This document shows positions 10,518 to 20,557 of a DNA stretch of 64,000 bases, piece after piece (the first letter of the stretch is position 1; each line of letters starts with the position of its first letter). Below the pieces are notes generated by a model. That model was not told the DNA's origin and did no database searches. It worked only from the letters and a program-made list of their open reading frames with translations. The position numbers were made by a program, and so were the translations under genes. Origin of the DNA: Chitinophagales bacterium (GTDB lineage: Bacteria > Bacteroidota > Bacteroidia > Chitinophagales > Chitinophagaceae); NCBI GenBank assembly GCA_013297995.1, contig JAAFJB010000002.1, positions 16,155-80,154 of the forward strand, given 5' to 3'.

Positions 10518-11294
10518 CTACAAACTAAGGGAGAGCCCATCATAAGCGAGTTGAATATGCGAAGGAAGTTCGCAATTCACTTCGGCGTGTTTACCCATTT
10601 GGTGACTGATATGGGTAAAATATACTTTGGGCACTTGGCTTGCCACAGCAATTTCCAATGCTTCTTGCAAGGTAAAATGTGATGCATGCTTTTCTTTTCT
10701 GAGCGCGTTTAGTACCAATACAGATGACCCTTTTATTTTCTCCAATTCAATATCTTCTATTTGATTTGCATCTGTTATATAGGTAAAATTGCCCATCCTA
10801 AAGCCAAGTACTGGCATTTTATGGTGTAGTACTTCAATGGGAATAATGGGTATATCTCCAATGATAAAAGGAGTTGAATGGATGGTATTCAATTGCAGAT
10901 CTGGCACGCCAGGATATTTGCTATCGGAAAATGCATAATAATAATCTCTTCTAATGGCTTCTTCGGTTAATGAATTGGCATAGATCTGCATGGCTTTTTT
11001 TGAAAAAAAATTAAATGCACGAATATCATCTAGCCCCGCCATATGATCTTTATGGGGATGCGTAAATATCACTGCATCTAAGTGTTTGGTCTGGGTACGA
11101 AGCATTTGATAGCGAAAATCGGGGGTGGTATCTATCACAATGCTGGTGTTGGGCGATTGAACCAATACGCTGCTTCGTAATCTTTTGTCGCGCAAATCAT
11201 CTGACACACATACAGCACAATCGCAACCAATCATTGGAATACCAGTGCTGGTTCCAGTACCTAAAAATTGTATTTTTAAAGGAGGCATATTCAC
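10518..11294 (-). CDS. MBL-fold metallo-hydrolase (PhnP-like)
   Basis: GTGTSTGIPMIGCDCAVC, FTHPHKDHMAGLDD, YITDAN motifs. Confidence 0.88.
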   Translation of the reverse strand: MNMPPLKIQFLGTGTSTGIPMIGCDCAVCVSDDLRDKRLRSSVLVQSPNTSIVIDTTPDFRYQMLRTQTKHLDAVIFTHPHKDHMAGLDDIRAFNFFSKKAMQIYANSLTEEAIRRDYYYAFSDSKYPGVPDLQLNTIHSTPFIIGDIPIIPIEVLHHKMPVLGFRMGNFTYITDANQIEDIELEKIKGSSVLVLNALRKEKHASHFTLQEALEIAVASQVPKVYFTHISHQMGKHAEVNCELPSHIQLAYDGLSLSL

Positions 11295-11347
11295 CCAATA
11301 AAATTAAGTGAATTAGTGGGTAATACAACAGGTATATACCGCAATTA

Positions 11348-11620
11348 TTAGGCTTCCGCAACTGATTTTTTCACCACCGATTCGTAAAGTTTTTGTGATT
11401 CCAATGTAAGTTTATCATATTGTATGGTTAATTGGGGTATAATCTCCATTAAGGTATTAATGCGTCCTTCTGTATTTAAAAATTTGTTCAATACCACTAC
11501 ACTTCGGGCTTCTAGCAAGCACCAGCCACTTTGAAAAGTACCCCGCTCATAGCGAACTACATATCCAGATTCTCCCAGAACATCTTCCAACTTATCTACT
11601 GTAGTTTGTGTATATTTCAT
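11348..11620 (-). CDS. conserved hypothetical protein, 90 aa
   Basis: Complete ORF in minus-strand gene context; no recognised domain. Confidence 0.65.
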   Translation of the reverse strand: MKYTQTTVDKLEDVLGESGYVVRYERGTFQSGWCLLEARSVVVLNKFLNTEGRINTLMEIIPQLTIQYDKLTLESQKLYESVVKKSVAEA

Positions 11621-11738
11621 GTTTTTATTTTAATTGCATGCATGGATATGCTGTTACAAAAATAACTTCAGCAAGCCACTGATGGTGCTTGATTTATCCA
11701 CAAAGTGAGCCACGGTCTACCGTCTACAGCCTATCCCA

Positions 11739-13295
11739 CTACTTACACTCCATCTTAATCAACGGAACAATCATTTCTTCGAGACTGATACCACCATGTT
11801 GAAAACTATTTCGGTAATAGTTAACATAATGATTGTAATTATTAGGATAACAAAGAAACCCATCTTCTCGGGCAAAAATAAAAGAAGAGTTAATAGTAGG
11901 TACGGGTAGTCCCGCTTTTAACGGATCTTTAAATGCAAGCAAATCTCGCTCTTCATAATTCAGGTTACGCCCATGTTTATAGCGCAAATTGGCGGTGGTT
12001 TGTTTGTCTCCAATTACTTTATGCGGTGTTTTAACGCGCACACTTCCATGATCGGTTGCTAAAATAATTCTGATTTTTTTACCTGCAATTTTTTTTAATG
12101 CTTGGTGGAGGGGGCTGTGTTCGAACCAACTTTTTGTGAGACTTCTATAGCTGGCTTCATCACTAGCCAGTTCTTTCAATACTTCCATTTCGGTACGGGC
12201 GTGACTGAGCATGTCTACAAAATTATATACAATAATATTCAAGTCGTTGCCCATTAAGTTGTGAATATTATTCATCAGGTATTGACCATCTTGGTGATTC
12301 ACTATTTTATGGTAACTATGTTTCACGGGTTCTTTTTTCAATCGCTTTAGCTGTGCCATCAAAAAATCTTCTTCAAACAAATTCTTACCCCCTTCTTCTT
12401 CATCATTCTTCCATTGTTGAGGGAATTTTTTTTCAATTTCTGCTGGCATCATTCCTGCGAATATGGCGTTGCGACAGTATTGGGTAGCAGTAGGAAGAAT
12501 GGAATAAAAAGCATCTTCTTCCAATATTCTAAAACTTTCTGAAAAAATAGGCTGAATGGCTTTCCATTGATCGTAGCGAAGATTGTCAATTAAAATAAAA
12601 AACAATGGAATGTCTTTTTCTAAGTGGGGCAGAACTTTAAACTGCATCAACTGGTGACTCATAATGGGTGCGTCAGCACTTGCTGATCTCACCCATTCTT
12701 CATAGTTTCTGCTGATAAATTTTCCGAAAGCAGCATTGGCTTCTTTTTTCTGATTGCTCAAAATTTCGCGCATTTCAGGGCTATCGCTTTTTTCCATTTC
12801 CAGTTCCCAGTAAACCAATTTTTTATATAGTTCCACCCACTCACGATGATCGGGATTTCCAGACAATGCTATGAATAACTCACTGAATTGCTGTTGATAA
12901 GAAGTGGTGGTTTTTTCAGCAACGAGTCGTTTATTGTCAATGATTTTTTTCAAGCTCAACAAAACCTGATTGGGATTTACGGGCTTAATTAAATAATCGG
13001 CAATCTGACTACCAATGGCTTCATCCATCAGGTTCTCTGTTTCATTTTTGGTGATTAAAACAATGGGCAATTGTTGTTGCAAGGCTTTCATACGCGTAAG
13101 TGTTTCTAAGCCCGTGATGCCCGGCATGGTTTCATCCATTAATACCACATCAATTTGATTGTTTTGAATGAAATCAATGGCATCAAATCCATTGGTAAGG
13201 GTGTGAACCCGATAGCCCTTTCCTTCCAAAAAAATCTTCTGCGATTGCAGACTTTCAATTTCATCATCCACCCAAAGTATAGTAGCAATAGACAT
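11739..13295 (-). CDS. porX: PglZ-domain response regulator, PorX-like (type IX secretion regulation)
   Basis: N-terminal receiver (ILWVDDE, VLMDETMPGITG, LITK) fused to PglZ/alkaline phosphatase-type domain (DNLRYDQW, ATDHGSVRV). Start at MSIATIL. Confidence 0.88.
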   Translation of the reverse strand: MSIATILWVDDEIESLQSQKIFLEGKGYRVHTLTNGFDAIDFIQNNQIDVVLMDETMPGITGLETLTRMKALQQQLPIVLITKNETENLMDEAIGSQIADYLIKPVNPNQVLLSLKKIIDNKRLVAEKTTTSYQQQFSELFIALSGNPDHREWVELYKKLVYWELEMEKSDSPEMREILSNQKKEANAAFGKFISRNYEEWVRSASADAPIMSHQLMQFKVLPHLEKDIPLFFILIDNLRYDQWKAIQPIFSESFRILEEDAFYSILPTATQYCRNAIFAGMMPAEIEKKFPQQWKNDEEEGGKNLFEEDFLMAQLKRLKKEPVKHSYHKIVNHQDGQYLMNNIHNLMGNDLNIIVYNFVDMLSHARTEMEVLKELASDEASYRSLTKSWFEHSPLHQALKKIAGKKIRIILATDHGSVRVKTPHKVIGDKQTTANLRYKHGRNLNYEERDLLAFKDPLKAGLPVPTINSSFIFAREDGFLCYPNNYNHYVNYYRNSFQHGGISLEEMIVPLIKMECK

Positions 13296-13469
13296 AATAG
13301 TGAATTTGTTGTGTACAGAAAACGCCAAAGTGTCTGTAAACCTATCTAAAATTAATTGAAATAAAAATTTATTTGAATTAGAGGAAATAGCATAGGCAGA
13401 AGCATCTTAAAGCTTGTAAAAACAACCCTTTATAAAACAAAAATGCGAACGCCCTACCATCTATTCCCT

Positions 13470-13477
13470 TACCTTTG
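13470..13477 (+). promoter_or_regulatory. Bacteroidota -7 box TACCTTTG upstream of HD-domain gene
   Basis: TAnnTTTG match, 40 nt before ATG. Confidence 0.45.
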
Positions 13478-13517
13478 CAAACAGCAAAATTGGCTGATTT
13501 ACTAATTCATCCACAGT

Positions 13518-14732
13518 ATGTTGGCTACTAGAAGAAAAATTATCAATGACCCGGTTTATGGTTTTATTACCATTCAACATCCATTGATTTTCTCCATCAT
13601 AGAACATCCCTATTACCAGCGCCTTCGCCGCATTCAGCAAATGGCTATGGCGCAACTGGTTTATCCGGGTGCCGTTCATACCCGATTACACCATTCACTG
13701 GGGGCTTATCATTTAATGGGCAATGCGGTAAATGAACTCAGGAACAAAGGTTTTGATATCAGCGAGGAAGAAGAAATTGCCGTTAAAGCCGCCATCTTAC
13801 TGCATGATATTGGTCACGGCCCTTTCTCGCATGCTCTAGAGCAAATATTAATTCCCAATATAGGGCATGAACAATTATCACTTCAGATTATGGAAGTGAT
13901 GAATAACAACTTCAAAGGCGCTTTAGATCTGTGCATCCAAATTTTTACCAACCAATACTACAAACCTTTTTTACACCAACTTATCAGCGGTCAACTTGAT
14001 GTAGATAGAATGGATTACCTAAGCAGGGATAGTTTTTTTTCTGGCGTAAGTGAAGGAGTAATTGGATACGACCGGATTTTAAAAATGCTTACCATTAGCG
14101 AGGGGCAATTAATGGTAGAAGAAAAAGGCATTTATAGTGTAGAAAAATTCTTAGTCGCCAGGCGGCAAATGTACTGGCAAGTGTATCTGCATAAAACGGT
14201 ACTATCGGCCGAAAAAATGCTGGTAAAAATAATGGAGCGGGTGAGATTTATGTATCCATCCCATGGGGAGACGCTGAATACAGGCTCTCAAATTGATTAT
14301 TTTTTAGGATTGTACAATGGAATAATGGATGAAGTAAATTTGGCTAAATTTTGTCTACTCGATGATATTGATGTAATCAGTGCCATAAAAAAGTGGCGTT
14401 TTCACAGCGATAAAATATTGGCTCTACTTTGCACGCGTTTTTTAAACCGCTCTCTGTACAAATCGAGAATTCAGGCTGAACCTTTTGAGCCTGCTTTCAT
14501 AAAAGCTAAAGAACAGGAAGTGATGGATGCGTTTGGTATTGATAAAGCAGATATATCCTACCTCTGCTTTACAGGCATTGCCACCAACACCACCTACCAG
14601 AGTAAGGAAGAAAAAATAAATATCTTATACAAAGATGGAACGGTAAAAGATATAACTGAAGTAGACAATACGATGATTCAGCAGAATCTTTCTTCTACAG
14701 TAAAAAAATTCTACATTTGTTCGTTAACCTAA
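13518..14732 (+). CDS. HD domain-containing phosphohydrolase
   Basis: H...HD...D motif (RLHHSLGAYHL, LLHDIGHGPFSHALE, LDVDRMDYLSRDS). Confidence 0.88.
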   Translation: MLATRRKIINDPVYGFITIQHPLIFSIIEHPYYQRLRRIQQMAMAQLVYPGAVHTRLHHSLGAYHLMGNAVNELRNKGFDISEEEEIAVKAAILLHDIGHGPFSHALEQILIPNIGHEQLSLQIMEVMNNNFKGALDLCIQIFTNQYYKPFLHQLISGQLDVDRMDYLSRDSFFSGVSEGVIGYDRILKMLTISEGQLMVEEKGIYSVEKFLVARRQMYWQVYLHKTVLSAEKMLVKIMERVRFMYPSHGETLNTGSQIDYFLGLYNGIMDEVNLAKFCLLDDIDVISAIKKWRFHSDKILALLCTRFLNRSLYKSRIQAEPFEPAFIKAKEQEVMDAFGIDKADISYLCFTGIATNTTYQSKEEKINILYKDGTVKDITEVDNTMIQQNLSSTVKKFYICSLT

Positions 14733-14741
14733 ATAGCTAAT

Positions 14742-15794
14742 ATGCAATTTACTGCCCCACAAATTGCCCTGATGCTTCAGGGAAAAATAGAAGGAGATGC
14801 TACTGCAGTGGTACAATCATTTGGCAAAATTGAAGAGGCGGTTGCTGGCCAGTTGTCTTTTCTTGCTAATCCTAAATACGAAGAATATTTATATACTACC
14901 CATGCAACGATTGTTATTGTTCAAGATACATTGCAATTAACAGCGGCTGTTACCACTACATTAATTCGGGTTACAGATCCTTATGCTGCTTTTGCGATGT
15001 TGATGACCAAATACCAAGAGCTATCTGCCCCCCAACTTTCTGGCATTGAACAACCCTGCTATATTGCACCCAGTGCCATTATTGGTCACAATGTTTATAT
15101 AGGCGCATTTGCCTATATAGGTGATGGGGCTGTAATTGGCGATGGTAGCAAAATATATCCCAGTGCAATCATTGGTAATCAGGTAAAAATTGGCAACAAT
15201 ACTACCATTCACGCTGGTGTTAAAATTTATGCAGATTGCATTATTGGTAACCAAGTAATTATTCATGCAGGTGCAGTATTAGGAAGTGATGGATTTGGAT
15301 TTGCTCCCCTTGCGGATGGTTCTTATAATAAGGTTCCCCAATTAGGCAATGTGGTAGTAAACGATTGGGTAGAAATAGGCGCCAATACCACCATCGACCG
15401 GGCTACTATGGGCTCTACCATTATTCAGAATGGGGTAAAGCTTGATAACCTAGTTCAGATTGCCCACAATGTAAATATTGGTATCAATACAGTTATTGCA
15501 GCCCAAACAGGCGTTAGCGGTAGTTCTAAAATAGGTAAGAATGTACAGATTGGGGGACAAGCAGGCGTAGCGGGACATATTTCCATTGCCGACGGTTCTA
15601 AAATAAATGGGAAAAGTGGCGTTACAAAAACCATTAAAGAACCCAACAAATCTTTTAATGGAAATCCAGCTTTTGATTTTTCAGCTTCCATGCGCGTTCA
15701 CGCCATGAGCAGAAACTTACCCGATCTTGAAAAAAGAGTGAAAGAATTGGAAAAAATGGTGCAAGAACTCCTTTCTAAACGGGTTAATAGCTAA
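14742..15794 (+). CDS. lpxD: UDP-3-O-(3-hydroxymyristoyl)glucosamine N-acyltransferase
   Basis: Left-handed beta-helix hexapeptide repeats; GSDGFGFAP motif; adjacent to lpxC/lpxA. Confidence 0.93.
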   Translation: MQFTAPQIALMLQGKIEGDATAVVQSFGKIEEAVAGQLSFLANPKYEEYLYTTHATIVIVQDTLQLTAAVTTTLIRVTDPYAAFAMLMTKYQELSAPQLSGIEQPCYIAPSAIIGHNVYIGAFAYIGDGAVIGDGSKIYPSAIIGNQVKIGNNTTIHAGVKIYADCIIGNQVIIHAGAVLGSDGFGFAPLADGSYNKVPQLGNVVVNDWVEIGANTTIDRATMGSTIIQNGVKLDNLVQIAHNVNIGINTVIAAQTGVSGSSKIGKNVQIGGQAGVAGHISIADGSKINGKSGVTKTIKEPNKSFNGNPAFDFSASMRVHAMSRNLPDLEKRVKELEKMVQELLSKRVNS

Positions 15795-15845
15795 AATCAT
15801 CCATAAACCAAGGCTAAGGCTTATTTTCGCACAATTATTTAATAT

Positions 15846-15884
15846 ACAGGTATATTCAACAAGCCCTTTAGCTTGAATACCTGT
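15846..15884 (+). promoter_or_regulatory. bulged hairpin in lpxC/fabZ 5' region
   Basis: ACAGGT/ACCTGT, ATT/AAT and CAAGC/GCTTG pair in order around a CCTTTA loop, ending 16 nt before ATG. Confidence 0.4.
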
Positions 15885-15900
15885 TAAAACAGCGCGGAAT

Positions 15901-17313
15901 ATGGATACGAATTTTAACCCCGACAAACAACACACCCTTCAGCAGCAAATTAATATCAGTGGTACCGGTTTGCATACTGGCGTTTTGGTTGATATGGTTT
16001 TAAAGCCCGCCAATCCAGGCTTCGGCATGCAGTTTCAAAGAACTGATCTGCCCAACCAACCTATTATAAAAGCTGATTGTGATCTGGTAACCGATACCAG
16101 CCGCGGTACAACCCTACAAGTGGGTGATGCCAAAGTAAGTACCGTGGAACACGTACTGGCTGCATTGGTTGGTATGGGTGTAGATAATGTGTTGATTGAA
16201 GTAAACGGCCCCGAAATTCCCATCATGGATGGTAGTTCTACCCCTTTTATTCTATTAATTGAACAAGCGGGTATACTGGAACAAGACGCTACCAAAGTTT
16301 GGTACAGTTTGGATGAAAATATTTATCATTACGATGATGAAAAAAGAGTAGAAATGGTAGCTCTTCCAGCAATGGACTATCAAATTACTACGTTGATTGA
16401 CTTTAACAGTCCCGTTTTAGGCACCCAACATGCTGGTTTAAAAACCATTAAAGACTTTAAAACTGAAATAGCCCCTTGTCGTACTTTTTGTTTTTTGCAT
16501 GAATTGGAAATGTTGCTGGATAATGACCTGATAAAAGGCGGGGATATTAATAACGCTATAGTAGTAGTTGATAAGCCTGTTACTGACAAGGAGATGACTC
16601 GATTGGCCAAAGTGTTTAAGCGCGATAAAATTGAGGTTAAGAGTGAAGGCTACCTCAACAACCTAGAACTGCGTTTCCCCAATGAGCCAGCCCGGCATAA
16701 ACTGTTGGATGTAATTGGGGATTTAGCCCTGATTGGCTATCCTATTAAAGCACGCATTATTGCCAATAGACCAGGCCATAGCTCTAATGTAGCATTTGCT
16801 AAGAAAATAAAACAATATATCAAAAAAAATAAGCATGTAAAGGGAGTGCCATTGTACGATCCTACCATCCCACCCATTTTCACATTAGAGCAAATTGAAA
16901 AAACACTCCCGCATAGGCATCCTTTTTTATTGGTAGATAAAATTATTGAACTTACAGACACTTATATTATTGGCATTAAAAATGTTACCTTCAATGAGTG
17001 GTTCTTCCCAGGGCATTTTCCTGGCAATCCTGTAATGCCCGGTGTTTTACAGATAGAAGCCCTAGCACAAACTGGCGGCATTTTGTGTATAAACTCAATG
17101 CCCGAAGGAAAATATGATACCTATTTTTTAAAAATTGACAATTGTAAATTCAAACAAATGGTGAGGCCTGGAGACACACTAGTATTGAAAATGGAAATTA
17201 CTGGTCCTATTAGAAGGGGTATTTGCGAAATGCGCGGAACCGTTTATGTTGGTGGAAAAGTAGCTACCGAAGCTGACCTAGTGGCTCAAGTTGTAAAACG
17301 CCCCAACTCCTAA
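15901..17313 (+). CDS. lpxC/fabZ: bifunctional UDP-3-O-acyl-N-acetylglucosamine deacetylase / 3-hydroxyacyl-ACP dehydratase
   Basis: LpxC N-terminal half ([23 protein letters not shown]) fused to FabZ ([35 protein letters not shown]). Confidence 0.95.
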   Translation: MDTNFNPDKQHTLQQQINISGTGLHTGVLVDMVLKPANPGFGMQFQRTDLPNQPIIKADCDLVTDTSRGTTLQVGDAKVSTVEHVLAALVGMGVDNVLIEVNGPEIPIMDGSSTPFILLIEQAGILEQDATKVWYSLDENIYHYDDEKRVEMVALPAMDYQITTLIDFNSPVLGTQHAGLKTIKDFKTEIAPCRTFCFLHELEMLLDNDLIKGGDINNAIVVVDKPVTDKEMTRLAKVFKRDKIEVKSEGYLNNLELRFPNEPARHKLLDVIGDLALIGYPIKARIIANRPGHSSNVAFAKKIKQYIKKNKHVKGVPLYDPTIPPIFTLEQIEKTLPHRHPFLLVDKIIELTDTYIIGIKNVTFNEWFFPGHFPGNPVMPGVLQIEALAQTGGILCINSMPEGKYDTYFLKIDNCKFKQMVRPGDTLVLKMEITGPIRRGICEMRGTVYVGGKVATEADLVAQVVKRPNS

Positions 17314-17349
17314 TTCACCTAAACCAATCAAACAGAACAACAAGGAATT

Positions 17350-18147
17350 ATGACACACCCATATACTTATATCGATCCAAATGCACGCGTTGCCCCCAAT
17401 GTTAAGATCGATCCATTTACAGTAATTCACGGTGATGTTCATGTAGGGGAAGGCACTTGGATTGGCAGCAATGTAACCATTATGGACGGTACTAGAATTG
17501 GTAAAAACTGCCGCATTTTCCCCGGAGCTGTTCTCGGTGCTATTCCACAGGATCTAAAATTTGTAGGTGAAAAAACTACCGTTGAAATAGGCGATCATAC
17601 TACCATTCGTGAATTTGTAACCATCAACCGAGGAACAGAAGATCGAGGCAAAACCGTAATTGGCAACCATTGCTTGATTATGGCATACAGCCATATTGCG
17701 CACGATTGTATCATTGGCAATCACGTAATTATGAGCAATAGTGTACAAGTTGCTGGTCACGTTACTATTGGCGATTGGGCCGTTGTTGGCGGCGTTAGTG
17801 CAGTGCATCAGTTTGTAAGTATTGGCCAGCATACATTTGTTGCAGGTGGTAGTCTCGTTAGCAAAGATGTGCCTCCTTATATAAAAGCAGTGCGCAACCC
17901 GCTCAGCTATGGTGGGGTAAACAGTGTGGGATTAAAAAGAAGGGGCTTCCCCTTGCAACAAATTAATCATATTCTTGATGTGTATAGAACCATCTACAGT
18001 AAAGGCTTGAACACCACACAAGCATTGGAATTTATTGAAGAGGAATTACCCGCAACAGATGAGCGTGATGAAATTGTAACTTTTATTAGAGAAAGCGGCA
18101 GGGGCATTATTAAACGATTTACCAAGGGTGCTAACGATGATGAATAA
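17350..18147 (+). CDS. lpxA: acyl-ACP--UDP-N-acetylglucosamine O-acyltransferase
   Basis: Hexapeptide repeats, AHDC.IGN..IMSN, C-terminal helical domain. Confidence 0.94.
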   Translation: MTHPYTYIDPNARVAPNVKIDPFTVIHGDVHVGEGTWIGSNVTIMDGTRIGKNCRIFPGAVLGAIPQDLKFVGEKTTVEIGDHTTIREFVTINRGTEDRGKTVIGNHCLIMAYSHIAHDCIIGNHVIMSNSVQVAGHVTIGDWAVVGGVSAVHQFVSIGQHTFVAGGSLVSKDVPPYIKAVRNPLSYGGVNSVGLKRRGFPLQQINHILDVYRTIYSKGLNTTQALEFIEEELPATDERDEIVTFIRESGRGIIKRFTKGANDDE

Positions 18148-18778
18148 GTACTGTATTGAATTGACAGATGCAGGTAAAAGATTCAACAGAGAATGGATTT
18201 TCCGAAACCTCACTTATCAATTTGAATCGGGTAATGCATATGCTATAATAGGCAGTAATGGATCTGGCAAAAGCACTTTGCTGCAATGCCTTTGTAGCAG
18301 TATGAATTTAAATGCAGGAACCTTGCGCTTTACCAGCACCAAGAATAAAGTGGAGAAAAATATTTCCCCAGAAAATTGGTACAAATTCCTTGCTATTTGT
18401 ACGCCTTATCTAGAAATGGTAGAAGAGATGACTGCCCAAGAATATTTGCAATTTCATCATCGGTTTAAACCCTTGATGCCATTGCATTCTTTGGAAGAAA
18501 TTTTGGCGAGAGTAGGATTGTCAAAAGCCATCCACCAACAAATTCGTTATTTCAGCAGCGGAATGAAACAGCGATTAAAACTGGCACAAGCTTTTTTTTC
18601 TGATACCCCCATCTTATTACTTGATGAACCTTGTACCAACCTAGACCAGCAAGGATTTGCATTGTACCAATCCTTAATAACAGACTTTTGCAAAGAAAAA
18701 CTAGTAATCATTTGCAGCAATGAAGCAAAAGAAATTGATTGCTGTAAAGTGCATATACCAATAGGCAATTACAAATAA
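18137..18778 (+). CDS. ABC transporter ATP-binding protein
   Basis: [35 protein letters not shown]; overlaps the lpxA 3' end. Confidence 0.88.
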   Translation: MMNKYCIELTDAGKRFNREWIFRNLTYQFESGNAYAIIGSNGSGKSTLLQCLCSSMNLNAGTLRFTSTKNKVEKNISPENWYKFLAICTPYLEMVEEMTAQEYLQFHHRFKPLMPLHSLEEILARVGLSKAIHQQIRYFSSGMKQRLKLAQAFFSDTPILLLDEPCTNLDQQGFALYQSLITDFCKEKLVIICSNEAKEIDCCKVHIPIGNYK

Positions 18779-18785
18779 ATCAGTA

Positions 18786-20000
18786 CTATCGTCTGCTGGC
18801 GATTAATAAATTTAAATCCGTATGTTTCAATCCAAATTTTTGGCTGATATAAATATCAGTGAGCGACCCTTTAAAAAGATAAACCCCACCCCTTAAATTA
18901 AACCTATGCCATATCATTTCTTCCAATCCCCCTTCATCACTGATCTCCAAAAATAAAGGCATCAGTACATTGCTGATGGCTTGACTGGCAGTTCTTGCAA
19001 AACCACTGGGTATATTGGGAACGCAATAGTGTATCACTTCATGCTTTAAAAAAGTGGGCTCCTCATAGCTCGTGAGTTCACTGGTTTCAAAGCAACCACC
19101 TCTATCAATGGCAACATCAATAATAATACTTCCTGGGCGCATTGCCGCTACCATTTCTTCTGTAACTACCAACGGTGCCCTTCCATATTTATTACTCAAT
19201 GCTCCCACCGCTACTTCACAGGTTTTTAATTGTTTGGCTAATATCCGCGGTTCTAAAACACTGGTCCATACCCGGTGACCTAAATTATTTTGAAGTTGTT
19301 TTAACCGATATACATTATTATCGAACACTTTTACCGAAGCCCCCAATGCCAAGGCATTGCGGGTGGCACATTCACCTACTATTCCTGCCCCAATAATTAC
19401 CACTTTGGTTGGAGGAATACCACTGATGCCTCCCAACAAAACACCCTTTCCAGCATTAAAACTGCTGAGGTATTGACCCGCAATGAGCATCACGGCACTA
19501 CCCGCAATTTCACTCATGCTGCGCACAATTGGATAAGTACCACTTTCGTCTTTAAAATTTTCAAAACTCAAAGCGGTCACTCGCTTCTCCATCATTTTCT
19601 CAATACATTCTTTCTTTAATGCTGCGTGGTGAATGGGTGAAATAATGGTTTGATTAAGTTGCAATAATGGCATATCCTCCTCCACTGGTGGCGCACTTTT
19701 TACCAATATGGGGCATTTAAATATTTCTGACCGATCGTACACTATTTGAGCTCCTGCTTCTGCATATTCTTTATCGGTATAGTGACTACCCTCCCCGGCA
19801 TTGTGTTCCACCGTAACTTGGTTTCCATTGGCCACCAATACACCCACCGCATCGGGTGTAAGTGCAATTCTATTTTCCTGAAAAGCAATTTCTTTGGGTA
19901 TACCTATAAGTAATTTAGCACCCGGTGTTTTCACATCCAATGTTTCCTCCATTGCTTCGTACAAAAGAGAGGGACTGATACTGGGTCTGCTGCTGGCCAT
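18786..20000 (-). CDS. ald: alanine dehydrogenase / NAD(P) transhydrogenase alpha-like
   Basis: GIPKEIAFQENRIALTP, KSAPP, GAGIVGECATRNALALGASVKVFD. Start placed at MASSRP to avoid overlap with tsaE. Confidence 0.85.
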   Translation of the reverse strand: MASSRPSISPSLLYEAMEETLDVKTPGAKLLIGIPKEIAFQENRIALTPDAVGVLVANGNQVTVEHNAGEGSHYTDKEYAEAGAQIVYDRSEIFKCPILVKSAPPVEEDMPLLQLNQTIISPIHHAALKKECIEKMMEKRVTALSFENFKDESGTYPIVRSMSEIAGSAVMLIAGQYLSSFNAGKGVLLGGISGIPPTKVVIIGAGIVGECATRNALALGASVKVFDNNVYRLKQLQNNLGHRVWTSVLEPRILAKQLKTCEVAVGALSNKYGRAPLVVTEEMVAAMRPGSIIIDVAIDRGGCFETSELTSYEEPTFLKHEVIHYCVPNIPSGFARTASQAISNVLMPLFLEISDEGGLEEMIWHRFNLRGGVYLFKGSLTDIYISQKFGLKHTDLNLLIASRR

Positions 20001-20025
20001 AAAAGTGAGCGGTTTAGGGTTGAAG

Positions 20026-20445
20026 TTAAGGATTTGGGTTGATAAATATACGACGGGTAAATTCATCCAATGCCTCCAACTCAATATGAAGTGTATCATC
20101 AGGTAATAATCCCGTTGCCATTGACGGCCATTCAATAAAACAATAGGAACCAGACTGCAATATATCTTCTATTCCGGCAGCAATGGCTTCTGCCTCATCT
20201 TTTAGCCGATACCAATCCATATGATACAATCTGCCCACTTCCTTACTGCTGTACTCATTTACAATGGCAAAGCTGGGACTGCTAATAGATGCCTCCACCC
20301 CCAAATAAGTACATAAAGCACTTATAAACGTTGTTTTGCCAGAACCCATAGGTGCATGAAAAGCCCATATCCGCTGCTTTTTACCACTTTTCCACAAGGC
20401 TGCTGCTACTTCACCAACCTGTTCTAACTTAAAAATTGCATCCAT
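20026..20445 (-). CDS. tsaE: tRNA threonylcarbamoyladenosine biosynthesis protein TsaE
   Basis: GSGKTTFI, SPSFAIVNEY, HMDWYRL, FIEWP motifs; start MDAIFKLEQ at 20445. Confidence 0.9.
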   Translation of the reverse strand: MDAIFKLEQVGEVAAALWKSGKKQRIWAFHAPMGSGKTTFISALCTYLGVEASISSPSFAIVNEYSSKEVGRLYHMDWYRLKDEAEAIAAGIEDILQSGSYCFIEWPSMATGLLPDDTLHIELEALDEFTRRIFINPNP

Positions 20446-20457
20446 GCTACAAAGATA
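20446..20457 (-). promoter_or_regulatory. -7 box TATCTTTG, 4 nt before the tsaE ATG (leaderless-type)
   Basis: Minus strand reads TATCTTTG-TAGC-ATG. Confidence 0.55.
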
Positions 20458-20557
20458 ATCGCAAGCTGGGGATGATAATTGCATGCTGATGAAGAAAAAT
20501 GCAAACTGATCCGTTGTTGCAACATTGCTTTTGTAAATTTGTACCAACAGCCATCAA

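Noticed and set aside
20001-20135. N-terminal extension of alanine dehydrogenase in the ORF track overlapping tsaE
   Set aside because: Overlap disappears with the downstream ATG at 20000, which gives the expected N-terminus.
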